The position numbers and the translations under genes are program-made. Below the pieces are notes generated by a model. It saw only the letters and a list, made by a program, of their open reading frames with translations, searched no databases and was not told where the DNA came from. Below, piece after piece: positions 32,614-43,696 of a DNA stretch of 64,000 nucleotides. Location: positions 3,473,185 to 3,537,184 of the forward strand of contig NC_030986.1 of the NCBI RefSeq assembly GCF_000149955.1, given 5' to 3'. This DNA is from Fusarium oxysporum f. sp. lycopersici 4287. Its lineage: Eukaryota > Ascomycota > Sordariomycetes > Hypocreales > Nectriaceae. Position 1 is the first letter of the stretch; each line of letters opens with the position of its first letter.

Positions 32614-34006
32614 GAGCAAGACATTGATCAATATCAGCAGCGAAATATTTTGGGCTTGAAGATCTGGAAGCCCCGGGCTAGAGAAGTGGTCTAGGTTAAG
32701 CCTAAATCATCAGCTATTCCATCCATTGACATAAAACGGCGCAACGATGACCCAAATCCCCGGGTTCGATTAAATGGCTGAAACTAAAATAGATTCCAGA
32801 ACATGTGTGCATTTGCGTGATTGAAACAATACAACAGGAGTGCATCGTAAGACATTTAGTTGCTGATGCTGTTTTTCGTGAGTGTTCATATTTAAGGTAT
32901 TTAGTTAGATATTAGATAATTTCTAGTACGCAAAGCTCAACTATTATATACAGCCTCAACAAACAGCAATTCTGCCCCTACTATGGCAGCCCAGGTCACC
33001 ACCACCTTAGTCGGGAATAAGATGGAAGCATAAATTGGATTAGTTGCCATCCGGTAGTTTATCTCTCACACCCTCAACAAAGAAAGTTCAAAAGCCAGAC
33101 GCCACAACATGAGAAGCTGCCCAAAACTCAAAACCTCAACGGGCACACATGAAAGAAGAAAGAAAAAGATAGAAAAGTCAACGCCAGGGGCTACGTCAAA
33201 TTACTGCCCAAACTTGGATATCCTTACGCAGTCTTTTGAGCGCCTACTCTAATAATACCAAATTGCCGTTTGAGTTAGAGTAAGGCGTGTTTCCGATCCT
33301 GCAGCGGCCCTTGTACCTTGTACAATTGCCGGGGTCCAAGGGAGACAGTCCAAGCAAAAGTCAAAAAAGCAACGAGCACCGCATGGAAATGCTCGTTGCT
33401 AATTGATGAGAAGTTTCACAATGTCTCATTCTGCTGCACATGTATTTTAACCTTCAGACTGTTGCAACGGTTGAAGATCAGCAGTTTCAACTTAACTCAA
33501 ATCAGTAGCACCAAGATCATCGCTCTCGAAACGGAAATCGGAGTATGAAAAGGAAAAATTGCCGTTTATGGCGAGTGTGTAGGTAGGTAGCATGATCAAG
33601 TATCCATCTAGATACAACATCATGAAACAGAATCATCCAGCAAAAGAAAAAAGGTATCCATCCATCCATCCATTCATCCATCCAGTCCTTATTCCACCCT
33701 GGTCCTATCAAACGCCCCATTGGAACCTATGTCCGGTCAAACACTCTTGAGCATGTGAGCATCAGACACGGTCCTTTCATTCAAAGTAACCCAAACCAAA
33801 CCAAAAGAAAAGAGACGTGATCAAAGAGAAAAATCTTCAACGAGTGAATAGATGCCGCTTCGTAGAGCAACCAGTAACTATGTACCTTTTTAGTCATGTC
33901 TGCCATTGTCCAACTGAGGACCCCCTTCTCATGGTCGTAAGATGTCTATTAAATATGTACTGCCGAATTAAGAAACCGGAGTGCCGGTGTAGAGTGCGCC
34001 TTTGGA
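32614..34006. other. Intergenic region with a CATC microsatellite
   Basis: 1.4 kb upstream of the terpene synthase gene and downstream of the 300-aa gene. A CATC-type tetranucleotide repeat lies at 33656-33685. No gene was recognised. Confidence 0.5.
33656..33685. repeat. Imperfect (CATC)n microsatellite
   Basis: About seven units of CATC with one CATT interruption (pattern TCCATCCATCCATCCATTCATC). It is a simple sequence repeat in the 3' flank of the minus-strand gene that ends at 34007. Confidence 0.85.
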
Positions 34007-34909
34007 TCAAATCCACTGTGGTGTCGTAGGCTTGGCGTGTGACACCTCAGGGAAGAAGCTGAGGATGAGGCTCTGAACGTCGCTGAGATACTCCTCGGGG
34101 GAGAACTTGTTCAGACCTCTGGACTTCATGTATCGGTGGTCCTCCTCATCCTCCTTGGTCGTCGGCTTGGTGCTGTACTCTTCGGCGAGCTCGGTGACTT
34201 GTGCAAGCTCGTGACCAAATGGGTGTGAATCCTTGAGAGCTCGCTGCTGGAAAGATGGCGGGGGAACTGGAGCGACTGCGGGGACTGCTGGAACAGGCAT
34301 TGGGGGAGCCTTTTGGGCCTGGCTGGCAGAGACATATGAAGCTGATGACGCCCTAGTAGAAGTTGACGATGATCGCGAAAAGGTGAAGCTGGCCTTGGTT
34401 GATACTGAGTGCTCTGAGTCCCTGGACATCTGCGAGGTGGATCGTTGACGGGCGAGCGCTTCGTAGGAGTTCTGCTTAGTGTGCGAAGGCGAACGCTTAG
34501 GAATCGCAGGAGCCTCGGAGATCTTTGGCAGGACAGCTGCCTTGTCCGAGACACTGAAATAGGTTGACAGATGGTTCGGCTTAGGACCTGGGCACTCGTC
34601 GACAGGAGATACATCCGGGCTCGTAGGTGGAGTTGATTCAGTAGTTGAAGGAGCCTCGGATTCTTCGCCAACGGAACGCAGAGACGACTTGCTGCGGAGA
34701 GCAGCATGCGGGATATCGGGAGCGTTATAGGAGAGCATGTTGGTTGTGTGAACAAGCTGAAGTGGAGCAGAAATCTGGTGTCGTAGGATAGGATGCTGTC
34801 TATCGCGGGCCGAGTTACTACGGTGCGGCACTTGAACTTGTTGCTCTCCCATCTCGGTCTGGCCAGTCATTTTGGCCTTTCTGGTCGTGAAAGCGCGTGA
34901 GAGCGACAT
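34007..34909 (-). CDS. Conserved disordered fungal protein, function unknown
   Basis: This is a single-exon gene of 300 aa that begins MSLSRAFTTRKAKMTGQ. Most of it is rich in Ser, Pro and Thr, with TTESTPPTSPDVSPVDE and poly-Ser segments that look like kinase sites, and a Pro-rich stretch (PPMPVPAVPAVAPVPPP). The C-terminal 60 residues look folded and are probably the conserved core: SHPFGHELAQVTELAEEY and then YMKSRGLNKFSPEEYLSDV followed by QSLILSFFPE. I know this tail only from uncharacterised fungal proteins. The leader upstream (34910 to about 35760) is long and contains G/A-rich tracts on the + strand. Function is not inferable. Confidence 0.8.
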   Translation of the reverse strand: MSLSRAFTTRKAKMTGQTEMGEQQVQVPHRSNSARDRQHPILRHQISAPLQLVHTTNMLSYNAPDIPHAALRSKSSLRSVGEESEAPSTTESTPPTSPDVSPVDECPGPKPNHLSTYFSVSDKAAVLPKISEAPAIPKRSPSHTKQNSYEALARQRSTSQMSRDSEHSVSTKASFTFSRSSSTSTRASSASYVSASQAQKAPPMPVPAVPAVAPVPPPSFQQRALKDSHPFGHELAQVTELAEEYSTKPTTKEDEEDHRYMKSRGLNKFSPEEYLSDVQSLILSFFPEVSHAKPTTPQWI

Positions 34910-37900
34910 GGTTGAAGATTTGGGGATTTGGATTTTCTGAGTTACGTCTTTTCTCGAAAAGTTTGTTGGTTTTTGGCCGGGTTCTAAGTGAGTTTGTGGG
35001 GTAACGAGGAGTTGCTGCTAGTGAACAACAACGTCTTGTGATAAGAGGGATCGTCGAAAGGGTCGTGCCACTGACTCTTGACACCGATTTACTTTTTTGA
35101 GGCAAGTTTTGCTTGGAACTATTGCCAGACAAGGAGCAAATAATGTTGGTGTGAGGTGACTTCGGTTGACGTTGAATGCGTAGTGAGACAAGGAGTCCAG
35201 TCCTTTTGAGTTTGTGGATAAAGTGTCCGTGTGAGATCCGACTTCTGGAGCGGAAGATCAACGTCTGGCGTGATTCGATGTGAATGTGTCGGTTCTTCGA
35301 GAAAGACAGTGATTTACGTTGACCAGCTTTGCAGTGACAACGTGAGAATGTGCTGGTTGTAAAGGAACGTTCAACGTCGAAAATAGGTGTATCGGTCGGT
35401 ATCCGTGAGGTTGTTTGATCGATCCTGCGACGAAGGGATACAAGAAAAGAGCAAGAGTGTAAATGAAGGAAGATAAAGAGGTTCTGGCAGAGGCAGAGAG
35501 ATTTAGAGTTAAATCAATGCACACTGAGAAGCAAACACGATCGAGAGAGCGATGGATCGTGATACTTCGTATTTTCGAGAAGAATTGAAGATACAGGCCT
35601 TTTCCGACGTATGCAATGCAAGTTTGTCGAAGGACAAAGACAAGGACAGAGACAGAGGCAAAGGAGAGAAAGTCAAGCGAGCAAGCACTTGAGAATAGAT
35701 GGAGAGAATCGAACTGAACGGCAGGCGTGGGGACGGGGGGATGAAACAAAAGATATGGGGACCCAAGCCCTGCTAACAACTGCCTGATTAGAGAGCTGAA
35801 GCCGAACCTTCGGGCAGTGAACAGTACTCAGCGGAGGTGGGCACCGGCCTTTCACTGTAAGTTTAGCGCACACCTGGCCACGAAGCCCGTGAATTGGAGG
35901 GCAGCTAGACTCAGGCTAACCCAGGCTAACTCAGGTTCACTTCAGGCTTTGACTTTTGGCCTTTGCAACGGCCCGGCCATCCCCCCTTGTGGCTATCCCT
36001 AGACAAAGACCCATGTCCCTGCAATTAAGCCCTCGTTGGCCGACTCCCCTGGCTAGAAGAACACTTGAAGCAAAGAATCCTGGTCTCGCGTCAATGGGGT
36101 CAGCCAATCGCGTGTATTCTCTCTCTTCCTCTACCCCTTGTCACTTTAGTGATCGGTCCACTGATTTGGTTTTTTTTTCTCTCTTGTCTGCATGGGAAAA
36201 CCCGCGACCAGCGCCAACAAGAAGGGCGAGAAAAGAAAGAAAACCAGCTGATGTCTGAAGATCCGTGGCTCAGGTGTCGTGCAGATTCTTCTACGGAATT
36301 GCGTGTTTGTTGTTCCCTTGTCTTGGAGCTCGCTATCGCTATCAGAGAGTATAGAACAATATTGGTGTACACGATCAAGCCCAAGAGCGCCAATGGTGAT
36401 ACACGATCGATGATACACGCGCACCTACAGTACCCTAATTGTTTCTTTTTCGTCTCTTAATTCGTTACAGCTTAGAAACAAACATCTTTGCTTTGTTTCT
36501 TTCCCCTTCTGCCTTGATTTCTACCAAATGGTGAGGCCTTTGTTTCCCAGCTAGCATATGCACGTCTATGTTGGCTTCCCACCAACATGGAGCTCTCTCT
36601 CGGCCCATTCACCATCAATCTTGACCCTCCATCCTCAACATATCCCACCATTCATGGCGGCGACGTGACCCGCGCGCTACAGCAAAGCAAACCAAAGCAG
36701 AGCAAGGAGGACCCATTTGAGTGATGAACGGGGCCGACATGGAAAAATTCTATTCTATCAATCGGGTTACACCGATCGCCAGGGGATGGATGCAAGCACT
36801 CAACTCCAGTGCAGTGCAGACGCCCAATTCTTCTTTGACAGCTTGGCTGGCTGGATGCAGAATATGCGTTCGTATGTGATGTGTTGTTATTGCATGACCA
36901 GCTCATACACAGGTAAATTGAAGATCATCACCAGGAACTGACTAAATGGGCTGAATTGTACATCAACACTCGAAAGCCACACCGTCCACGTCTCGTCTCA
37001 ATTCCCTGACAAAAAGTACCTTCACGCAGTAATTGAGTCGTGGCCATAGCCTTTCGGAAATGACTGGAGCTTCCTCAGGCACATCAAGGAACAAGCCTTC
37101 AGACTCTGGTTGACCATTCTCCCTCAATCAACTCGTCTCTAAGTCTCAAGAAGTCCTTGATTGGGTCAACGGCTTCAGCGACATTACCGTTTTCTCCTGT
37201 TTCAGGCCCTTGTGCCTGCGCAAGCGGATCCAACTAGAGCCCTGAACTGTGATGTGATGGCGTCTAAGTCCGTAGAAACTACGAGATGCCTTACTGGACA
37301 GGCAGAAAAAACAGCATGCCCCTCCCTGTTCCTGCTTAATGCCGTGTGTTTTGGGGGCTGGTAGATCCTCCGCTTTCGATAAACGAAATGTTGAACATGG
37401 CATGGTCACAGCTTTTGTCTTCTCCACTGTGAGAGGATTACTCCGTCGGTTGCAAGGTACCTTGAATACGTAAATTGCTGCATCATGAGAATTCCCGTGA
37501 ATACATGATGTTGAGTAAGTATTTAATGTCTGTCCTCAGAAACCTCTCTTTCGTGTAATACCTATCGTTTAACTAGTATATTCTCGTGGATGTTCTGCAG
37601 TGACGTGATCTGCTCTTCAACCGACTCCTAGCTATGGGCCCAGCGCACAGAGGTCTCATTTCGAAATGTCCACCCTCACGTTCGTCTTGTCTTGGACTGT
37701 CTGAGATTGGTCCTTGACAATGCATTCGCGCGACTCAGTGCCACCGCCCTATTTTCGGCGCCTGTGACGTGTGAACGTCTGTTCTCAGACAACCTAGAGA
37801 TGACGGCTTGGTTCGTGAGCCATCTCAGACCATCCAAGAGGACCCTTGATTTTCCCTTTCCATCAGCTATCTTGTCATGCTCACATATTGTTTCTATGCT

Positions 37901-38267
37901 CATCTCGTTCCGCCGCTCACTCAAAAAAGAACCCAAGATTGTTTGAAGATCAGATCCAACTTTTCCATTCCTGTTCAGAAACCTCGTCTATCTAGTCGAT
38001 TTGTAAACCCCCCAATATCCATCCCGCTGTGAAACAGTTCCTGTGCGCCAGTGTGCTTCATTCATGCAGAGTACTCTTTTTCTCGGGAGTCGACCTCCAG
38101 AGCGGGCAAGACATGATCTTCGCTACAATCGACCATTGTCAATGCTCTCTAGGGGTCGCCGCGCCATTGTCCACTGAGACAATGATCTCATCCAGCCTCA
38201 ACCTAGGCCGTAGATCTGTCCAAAATCTTGATTCGCAACAACGTGTTTCAATAAATAAGAGATTCGT
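34910..38267. other. 3.4-kb intergenic region, no gene recognised
   Basis: This contains the long leader of the gene at 34909, a three-unit 10-bp tandem repeat at 35911-35940, and the 3' flank of PWP1. Open frames at 35817-36460 (+) and 36652-36906 (-) lack recognisable features. A multi-exon gene of an unfamiliar family could be hidden here; I did not find one. Confidence 0.45.
35911..35940. repeat. 10-bp tandem repeat, three units
   Basis: Three adjacent units, TCAGGCTAAC, CCAGGCTAAC and TCAGGTTCAC. It is a short minisatellite-like array in intergenic DNA upstream of the gene at 34909. Confidence 0.75.
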
Positions 38268-39788
38268 CTAGTCCTCATCCATCGAATCATCATCGTCCTG
38301 CTTGTCATCTTCCTCATCGTCATCGTCGGAGCTGNNNNNNNNNNNNNNNNNNNNNNNNNNNNNNNNNNNNNNNNNNNNNNNNNNNNNNNNNNNNNNNNNN
38401 NNNNNNNNNNNNNNNNNNNNNNNNNNNNNNNNNNNNNNNNNNNNNNNNNNNNNNNNNNNNNNNNNNNNNNNNNNNNNNNNNNNNNNNNNNNNNNNNNNNN
38501 NNNNNNNNNNNNNNNNNNNNNNNNNNNNNNNNNNNNNNNNNNNNNNNNNNNNNNNNNNNNNNNNNNNNNNNNNNNNNNNNNNNNNNNNNNNNNNNNNNNN
38601 NNNNNNNNNNNNNNNNNNNNNNNNNNNNNNNNNNNNNNNNNNNNNNNNNNNNNNNNNNNNCCATCGGGGAGGCTTCGCATCTGGCGCACGCATATCGGCA
38701 GCCACCACAGTTCGGTCGTAAGAACCGCTAAGCAGAACGGTAGGCTCGTTCGCGTGCCACGCAAGTGAGCACACTTTGTCGGTGTGATAAGTATACGACT
38801 TGGCGCACTTTGCCGTGTTGAGATCCCACAGTTTGACCGTCTTGTCGGCAGAGGCTGAAGCCATCAGGTTGCGATGCTTGCGGTTCGCAGCCAACGACAG
38901 GACAGCGTCAACGTGGTACTCATCGTTGGACTTCTTGGACTTCTTCTTTTTCTTCTTTGACTTCTTCTCCTCCTCGTTGCCTCCCTGGCCGAGGATCGCA
39001 TTGGGGTACATGCAGTCGATGGTGTCCAGATCCCACACCTCAATATCGGGGTCCATTGTGCCAACGGCGACGAAGTTACCTGTCGAGTCCTTCTCTGCAC
39101 CGGGCTTGTTGACGGGCATGTCGATCCACTCGACACACAGAGGGATGGCCGGGAGCATGATGTCGTGGTGGACGTAAAGGTTATCAGCCTCATCCTCGTA
39201 AACGAAAACCTCGAGGTGCGCCATCTCGTCTTCCACCTTGGCAGCCACGATAAGGTTGTCAGTCGCAAGAATCTGGAGCTCTTCCCGGTCCTCATCCTCC
39301 TGTTCCTTGTCGGCATCAATTGTGATGTAGGGGTCGTCCTTATTCGACTCGTAGTAGGCCAGCGACTTGATGTTACCAAACATGCCCATGCCCTCGCCGT
39401 TTCCAGGCTCATCCTCACCGTCGTCGTTGTCGTAGTTTTCCAAATCATATTCTTTTAGGTCATCATCATTAAGGTTGATCCTGAGGCCTTCAGTCAGTCT
39501 CTGTCCTCCACTTCTCAGATATTTGTTAGTTACGTACTCTGTCTTCTCGGTTGGCTTGTCTTCATCAATCTTCATCTCTGAGTCCTCTTCATTGTCCTCG
39601 GTCTCGTTAGCCTTTGCGCCCTTCTGCGCAGCTTCAGCTTCCTCAAGATCCTCTTGGGCGTCGTCCAGTTGGAGCTTGGCAAGCTCCGCTATCCGCTCAA
39701 ACTCTGCCTCGTCCAGGGTATACTTCTGAGGAAAAGGCGCAGCGAAGCCCCTAGGGACCCACTGCGCGGCTGTAATCATGGAAGACAT
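38268..39788 (-). CDS. PWP1: Pwp1, WD40 protein of ribosome biogenesis (interrupted by assembly gap)
   Basis: The start MSSMITAAQWVPRGFAAPFP, the acidic segment with EDNEEDSEMKIDEDKP, the LKEYDLENYDNDD patch, and the Lys-rich loop SKKKKKKSKKSNDEYH are all typical of Pwp1. WD repeats follow: DAVLSLAANRKHRNLMASAS, then DKTVKLWDLNTAKCAKSYTYH and VCSLAWHANEPTVLLSGSYD. The acidic C-terminus ends SMDED. Pwp1 acts in the nucleolus in pre-60S rRNA processing and in ribosomal-gene transcription. The run of 326 N at 38335-38660 removes the last WD repeats. The frame stays open across the N run only by the assumed gap size. Fungal relatives have about 130-150 residues between PPRW and the acidic tail, whereas the gap allows about 109, so its true length may differ. 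Confidence 0.92.
   Translation of the reverse strand: MSSMITAAQWVPRGFAAPFPQKYTLDEAEFERIAELAKLQLDDAQEDLEEAEAAQKGAKANETEDNEEDSEMKIDEDKPTEKTEYVTNKYLRSGGQRLTEGLRINLNDDDLKEYDLENYDNDDGEDEPGNGEGMGMFGNIKSLAYYESNKDDPYITIDADKEQEDEDREELQILATDNLIVAAKVEDEMAHLEVFVYEDEADNLYVHHDIMLPAIPLCVEWIDMPVNKPGAEKDSTGNFVAVGTMDPDIEVWDLDTIDCMYPNAILGQGGNEEEKKSKKKKKKSKKSNDEYHVDAVLSLAANRKHRNLMASASADKTVKLWDLNTAKCAKSYTYHTDKVCSLAWHANEPTVLLSGSYDRTVVAADMRAPDAKPPRWXXXXXXXXXXXXXXXXXXXXXXXXXXXXXXXXXXXXXXXXXXXXXXXXXXXXXXXXXXXXXXXXXXXXXXXXXXXXXXXXXXXXXXXXXXXXXXXXXXXXXXXXXXXXXSSDDDDEEDDKQDDDDSMDED
38335..38660. other. Assembly gap (326 N)
   Basis: An uninterrupted run of N inside PWP1. It flanks an acidic Asp/Glu/Ser-coding repeat (CATCGTCATCGTCGG on the + strand), a low-complexity stretch that may have caused the break. 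Confidence 0.99.
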
Positions 39789-40301
39789 GGTGATTGTCTG
39801 GGTATCCTAAAATGGTGTTGTGAAAGTCCAGCTTGCATCGGTAGGTGGGCGCCCAGATAAATTTCTCCCAAAATTTCTAGTGGGGTTTATCGATAAGAGG
39901 CCAACCCACTAGGGGACCTTGGCTAAGGTGCCTAAGGTAGGGGAGGCGAGAAATCTTAGGACTTCGATCCTATACCGATAAGAAGATTTAGGTTAGTTGG
40001 CATAAGCTTAAGGGACTCTTTAATGAGCTTGTTCTGGCATCCGGTCTTAGGGTCTGAAGTTTTCTTGCTCCAGGAGCTTGTCCTGAGAGTGCAAGAAACT
40101 ATCACTTATTAGTATCAATATGGCTTGTCAAGATGTTATTACAAGATTACTACCTTTATATCATGATATTAAGAAGTAAGGCAAGTGAGAACTATTTTAT
40201 GATTTAGTAAGATATGGCCATGTGCCTAAAATGGCTTGCTAAATAGAGCTGCAAGTAACCAAGCTTAGGCTAGAATACTAGAAACTCATCCAAGGCGCCG
40301 C
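39789..40301. other. Intergenic region upstream of PWP1 with one repeat copy
   Basis: 513 bp between the PWP1 start and the PRP16 3' end. The middle is occupied by dispersed repeat copy B (39940-40042). The adjacent A/T-rich sequence to about 40280 may belong to the same worn element. PWP1 therefore has a short promoter, or one that includes repeat DNA. Confidence 0.55.
39940..40042 (+). repeat. Degenerate dispersed repeat, copy B
   Basis: This runs from GGGGAGGCG to TTCTGGCATCC and aligns with copies A and C. Similarity to copy C continues to about 40071 (TTTTCTTGCTCC). It lies within 160 bp of the PWP1 start codon. Confidence 0.7.
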
Positions 40302-43228
40302 TTAAAACCCCCTACCGCGTCTCTTTATGACGGGCTTTTTGACTGCACCTTGTGTTACAAACTTCTTACCGTCTGCCCCTATCTTCTTGCTCTTCTTTTG
40401 AGTCCGCTCTTCTTCCATCTGTTTCCTTTCTTCGTCCTTCCGCTTGTCATCAGCCATCTTGGCTTCAATCTCCATCTTTCGGGTTGAATTCTGTTTCAGT
40501 GATTCGTTTATCTCGAACCGAATAGCCCTTTTCCTTGACTGAGTAGAAGACACCACCGAGATCTGCAAGCCAGTGGGGGTCCACGGCTGTCACTGTCGAA
40601 ACATAATACCTTCGAGGTGAGGATCAACTCGTGGTAAACGATATAATCCGGTGGGTGCCCTGCATATAATGCGCTTGTTGGGTGCAGCTGTACACCAAGG
40701 TTGGTACGCAGGTTGATATACTCGCCTGAGCCTTTGTATTTGGCTGCTTGGTGGTAGTATCCCGAGCAAATGCACTTGCGGACAATGTCCCAGTCCATTC
40801 CGCAGCTTGTCAATTCCATCTTTTGCATACGAACAATATCCAAAAGCTGTTCACGAATTTCTTTGGCTCGCCTCAAAGATTTTGGGTGTAGAAAGTGCTT
40901 AACACACCAACCGTCGGAGTAACCGTTGGCCTTCCAGTTTGTGTAAACCTGGAGGTATGTCAAATGATCTGACTCATGCACCCAGAATTTCTCGCGGGCA
41001 GCATCGGCTTCTTCTTGTCTCTCCTTTGGTCGGTAAAAAACGTTTGGCACGGACAGCATAGAAACAATGGTAATCATCTCTTCACTGCAGCCGTATTCTT
41101 CTGCTGTAATGAGAAGCTTGGCCAGCGAGGGGTCCATGGGGAAAGCACTCATTTTCCTTCCAAGATCAGTAAGTTCACCGAGATTGTCAAGTGCACCAAG
41201 AGCCCATAAATCAAACATTGACGTTGTAATAGTGTCTTGTGGAGGAGGGTCCATAAAGTCAAAGTCCAAAAGGTCCTTGACGCCGAGAGATTTCAACATC
41301 AGGACAGTGTTAGCAAGATTCGTGCGCTGGATTTCAGGAATAGTCTGCAAGTATAGATCTTCCTTAAACTCTTTTTCTGAGTACAGTCGAAAGGCCTTTC
41401 CAGGCCCGGTTCGACCGGCTCGTCCTGAACGTTGCGAAGCGTTGGCCTGCGAGATGGGCGTGATCTGAAGCGTGTCCATGCCGATTTTCGGATTGTAGAC
41501 CTTCATCTTGGAGTAACCAGCATCCACGACATATTTAATACCATCGACCGTCAGACTGGTTTCAGCAATATTGGTGGCAACAATGCATTTTCGTACACCA
41601 GGGGCAGCCTTGTCAAAAATCTTTGCTTGCAGATCTGCGGGCATTTGACTGTATATAGGTAAGATACTCAGCTTTGGGGGGTCGTTGAGGGCATCAAGTC
41701 GTTTTTGGATAAGCTCGCAAGTGATCTCGATGTCTTCTTGGCCTGTCATGAACACCAGAATATCGCCAGCGCCCATTGAAACATGGATTGACAACACTTG
41801 ATGCACTGCCTGGTCCACATAATCCTCGACGGGAGACCGATGGAACATAACGTCAACTGGGAAAGTTCGTCCAGGAATGATGAACTCGGGTGCACCACCA
41901 AAGAAGTCTGAGAAGCGTTTCGAGTTCATGGTGGCCGATGTGACGATGAGCTTCAGGTCGCGACGCCTCTGTAATATCTTCTTGAACAAACCCATCAGAA
42001 TATCTGTGTTCAAGGCACGCTCGTGGGCCTCGTCCATGATGACACATGAATATCGATCCAGATCAGGCTCGTTGAGGGATTCTCGCAAGAGAACACCATC
42101 AGTCATGTATTTGATGACTGTCTCTTTGCTGGTGCAGTCTTCAAAGCGAATCGCATAACCGACTGTGCTTCCTAACTCAACCTCCATCTCTTCAGCAACA
42201 CGCTTAGCTACACTCATTGCAGCCACGCGTCGCGGTTGTGTACATCCAATCATGCCGGTCTTTCCATATCCATCCTCTTGTAGGAACTGTGTCAGCTGTG
42301 TCGTCTTGCCAGAACCTGTCTCGCCAACACAGATGACAACTTGGTTTTCTCTAATGACACTGAGAAGGTCTTCACGTACTGCAAACGCGGGCAGATACTC
42401 CCGTTGCTCCCGTAGGGTCTTGCTCTGGCTGAAGTTACTCGCGCCATCGGCCTTCTTCATATGTGCGCTGAATTTATTACCCTTGCGCTCACTCGGTTCG
42501 GCGTTATCCTCAGCAGGCACTGGTAGTGCAGAATCGCCGTCTTCCTCTTTTGCACCCATAATATTTCCAAGAGTCGTTCCGGTCATGCTTGTGGCTTCCT
42601 TGGCCTGCCGTTGACGTTCTCTCTGCTGCCTTGCTTCCTTCACAACTTTACTACCCTTGCGACTGAAAACCGCCATATGACTCTGAGGGTCTTTGACGGC
42701 TGGAATTGGTTCTAGTTGCTTTGTGAAAATAGTCCGTCCGTCCAGAAAGGGTGGGCGTAGATCGTGTACCAGAAGATGAACTCTGGTCGACTCGTCATCG
42801 TCAACAAAGTCGGATGCCATATCCCGTCTTTGCGCGACGCCTGATTGCAGCATTCGGTTCGTTTCCCAGGCGTCATTCTCTCGGTTCCTCTGGTCTCGTC
42901 GCGCGTCGAAACGACTAGTCATCTTTTCGTGTCGGGCGGTTTCCTGTTGCTGTCCTTCCCAGGTGTCATAGGAGGCGAATGGGTTATGGGCTTCATCTCC
43001 AAAACTGTGGCCACCAAATTCATCACCTCCGTACCAGTCTCGGTCTAACGCCTTCGAATCCTCCTCGGTCGGTCCTATATTTCGGGGGGGTGGTGTGGAA
43101 GCATAACGCGATTGTGCCCTGTGGGGAGTTGAGGCGCGCGAATCATTTTGAAATATTTGTCGAGGTGTATCAAGTCGTCTCCTCTTTGGATTTGGGTTAT
43201 ACCCATCGTACTCTCGATCCTCCGCCAT
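40302..43228 (-). CDS. PRP16: Prp16, DEAH-box pre-mRNA splicing helicase (two apparent frameshifts near the 3' end)
   Basis: The ATG at 43228 ([19 protein letters not shown]) starts a frame of 873 codons to 40610. Prp16-specific sequence precedes the helicase core: [20 protein letters not shown] and [12 protein letters not shown]. Helicase motifs are [10 protein letters not shown] (I), [15 protein letters not shown] (Ia), MDEAHERAL (II), VTSATM (III), [13 protein letters not shown] (V) and [18 protein letters not shown] (VI). The winged-helix, ratchet and OB parts follow. After ELILTSK (40610) the conserved OB segment ([20 protein letters not shown]) is in another frame, and near 40481-40483 the frame shifts again into the C-terminal tail ending RRGRGF. 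Both shifts equal one extra base. Prp16 drives remodelling before the second splicing step and is essential in yeast, so sequence error is likely. An intact product would be about 974 aa. Confidence 0.93.
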
Positions 43229-43696
43229 TGTGTTGACTTGTAAGTTATCCGTCAATGGTTGGACTTTTTATTGCGACAGGAAACTCAGGCTCAGATAAGG
43301 AAGCCGATAATGGTCACGTGGATACTGTGATTTGAATGATGTAAGTAGGGATAACTTGGAGTAATTAAAATGCACGAAGTTATCTTACAAAGAATTCAAA
43401 AATATTATATATTTCCCTGAGCAGTCTTTTAGCGTAACTTGAAATGTATTATAGGATAGGATACTTAGTTTCAATTATGAATGTCAGTACTTAGACAATC
43501 AAGGCATGGTAACATGTGATGTTCGTCTTGATGAAACCCCTTTCTGTCCACGCTCTGATCGTATATACGAGTAGATGATATTCCGGCATTCCTATCTGGA
43601 AACACAGGTTATAGAAGAACAAACTGATTGAAGTATTGGACGTTTATCATGATTTTGTTACATAGGTTTTGTGTCACGTCTCGTTACTACCAATTC
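43229..43696. other. Intergenic region upstream of PRP16
   Basis: 468 bp holding the PRP16 promoter and the 3' flank of the acylphosphatase gene, A/T-rich in the middle. Nothing else was seen. Confidence 0.6.

Noticed and set aside
30569..34909. A secondary-metabolite cluster around the terpene synthase
   Set aside because: Neighbours are a polysaccharide deacetylase and a disordered protein; there is no P450, oxidoreductase, transporter or cluster regulator.
40474..40609. A GT-AG intron at the PRP16 3' end as an alternative to frameshifts
   Set aside because: It would delete the conserved [20 protein letters not shown] region, present in Prp16 proteins, so the segment must be coding.
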